Shown: in pieces, positions 63,364 through 64,000 of the stretch
Layout: every line of letters begins with the position of its first letter
Numbering within the stretch: position 1 is the stretch's first letter
Assembly (NCBI RefSeq): GCF_001510645.1
Contig: NZ_LMVB01000002.1
Coordinates: 588,068-652,067, forward strand
DNA from: Paenibacillus sp. FJAT-29882
GTDB lineage: Bacteria; Bacillota; Bacilli; Bacillales; DSM-1321
DNA: 64,000 bases
Direction: 5' to 3'
Notes under the pieces: generated by a model
The model's database searches: none
Seen by the model: the letters and a program-made list of their open reading frames with translations, nothing else
What the model was told of the DNA's origin: nothing
Program-made: the position numbers and the translations under genes

Positions 63364-64000
63364 TTATATTTCCAGCTTATTTGCGGGATCGTCATGTAGC
63401 GCATTTTCCGGAATGAAAACATCGAAATGACGATACTGACTGACGAATTCTGCAGGAGCTAGTCCACCAAATTCACCATCTAAATTTAGCATCATTTCAT
63501 TTTTAGCGGTTACTTTAATTCGATTTGCTTTTACATAAATCACATTTTTATCATGAACATGCTCCCCGCGTAAAGCAAGTGATGCTACTCTGATAAAGTC
63601 GGCTAGGTTTGTTTTCTTTAAAATTAATAGCGTAAACATGCCATCATTTAGCGAGGCGTCAGGTGCTAGTTTTTCAAAGCCGCCTACAGAGTTCGTGTTC
63701 GCAACAAGGAAAAGCATAATTTCCCCTTCAAAAAACTTCCCGTCATATTCAATCGTTACATCCGTCGCTCGAATCGATGGTAGCATTTCAATGCCCTTCA
63801 TGTAATAAGCCAATTGACCGAGCATTGTTTTTAACTTTATCGGTACCTCGTAGGTAAGCTCCGTTAACCGACCGCCCCCTGCAATATTGATAAAATATTT
63901 TTCGTTCATTTTCCCAATATCAATCGGCATCGTATGGCCCTTTGTAATAATATCCACCGCAGCATCAATCGAACGCGGCACATGAATAGCTCGCGCAAAG
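63364..64000 (-). CDS. dagK: Diacylglycerol kinase DagK (5' end outside window)
   Basis: C-terminal two-thirds of a soluble lipid kinase that recycles diacylglycerol to phosphatidic acid; the frame is open to the right edge, so the N-terminal nucleotide-binding part is missing. Family features are the substrate-domain start YFINIAGGGRLTELTYEVP, EGEIMLFLVANTNSVGGFEKLAPDASLNDGMFTLLI and the C-terminal MMLNLDGEFGG. Its closeness to rlmCD matches the dgkB-yefA pairing of B. subtilis, with three genes inserted between them here. Confidence 0.92.
   Translation of the reverse strand, partial: FARAIHVPRSIDAAVDIITKGHTMPIDIGKMNEKYFINIAGGGRLTELTYEVPIKLKTMLGQLAYYMKGIEMLPSIRATDVTIEYDGKFFEGEIMLFLVANTNSVGGFEKLAPDASLNDGMFTLLILKKTNLADFIRVASLALRGEHVHDKNVIYVKANRIKVTAKNEMMLNLDGEFGGLAPAEFVSQYRHFDVFIPENALHDDPANKLEI

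Overview
The window looks like chromosome of a spore-forming, low-GC Bacillaceae bacterium. Evidence includes strong AGGAGG ribosome sites, a gamma-type small acid-soluble spore protein, a SAM-I (S-box) riboswitch ahead of a RibR-type flavokinase, a type VII secretion cargo locus like Bacillus subtilis yfjABCDE, and YerD, YehS, RlmCD and DagK homologues. Most genes are on the minus strand and lie in tight operons. Many intergenic gaps hold small non-coding repeats rather than complete insertion sequences.

Layout. 1-5018: urease operon ureABCEF(G), minus strand, with a divergent UT-family urea transporter. 5233-11576: seven-gene operon with a lipoprotein binding protein, an alkaline-phosphatase-superfamily hydrolase, two permeases, an ATPase, a DeoR regulator and a PHP phosphoesterase. 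11968-12240: orphan phage-type holin. 12700-18960: ROK repressor (plus) and Leloir operon galT-galK-galE plus an M24-fold protein (minus), sharing an operator-like palindrome. 19264-23748: lacZ and a lacI-type regulator, apparently left over from a larger lactose operon whose transporter was lost. 24048-28767: plus-strand operon for an amino-sugar-acid route (amidohydrolase, DgaE-like ammonia lyase, DgaF-like aldolase, KDG-type kinase, GntR/UTRA regulator). 28958-38115: minus-strand S-box riboswitch, ribR (frameshifted), LLM flavin monooxygenase and DszC/SfnB-like monooxygenase, then a separately promoted Opp/Dpp transporter; together a sulfur-scavenging region. 38710-42845: WXG100-like type VII secretion locus with a tandem duplication. 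43647-45687: VOC ring-cleaving dioxygenase and SatP-type acetate transporter. 46168-54079: lipoprotein binding protein, ATPase, fused permease, glycerophosphodiesterase, inositol-monophosphatase-family enzyme and an unusual LacI/solute-binding-protein fusion regulator. 54591-59076: YerD-like protein, a decayed chemoreceptor piece and a YtrA-like GntR-ABC operon. 59352-64000: DUF1456 protein, RlmCD, a small zinc-ribbon-like protein, a degenerate alpha/beta hydrolase, a GNAT and diacylglycerol kinase (partial).

The strongest candidates for undescribed biology are two separate phosphoester-scavenging transport operons. The 46-54 kb one pairs a glycerophosphodiesterase with an inositol-phosphatase-family enzyme, which suggests a glycerophosphoinositol-like substrate, and carries the two-sensor regulator. 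The 5-11.6 kb one carries an alkaline-phosphatase-like and a PHP hydrolase. Also notable are the S-box/RibR/monooxygenase sulfur operon, the PTS-free amino-sugar-acid operon, and the repeat families: a hairpin family with GGGTCAGACC ends, IS200/IS605-like palindromic pieces, and a 114-bp MITE with a perfect 7-bp target duplication. All functional assignments come from reading motifs and context; no database search was run.
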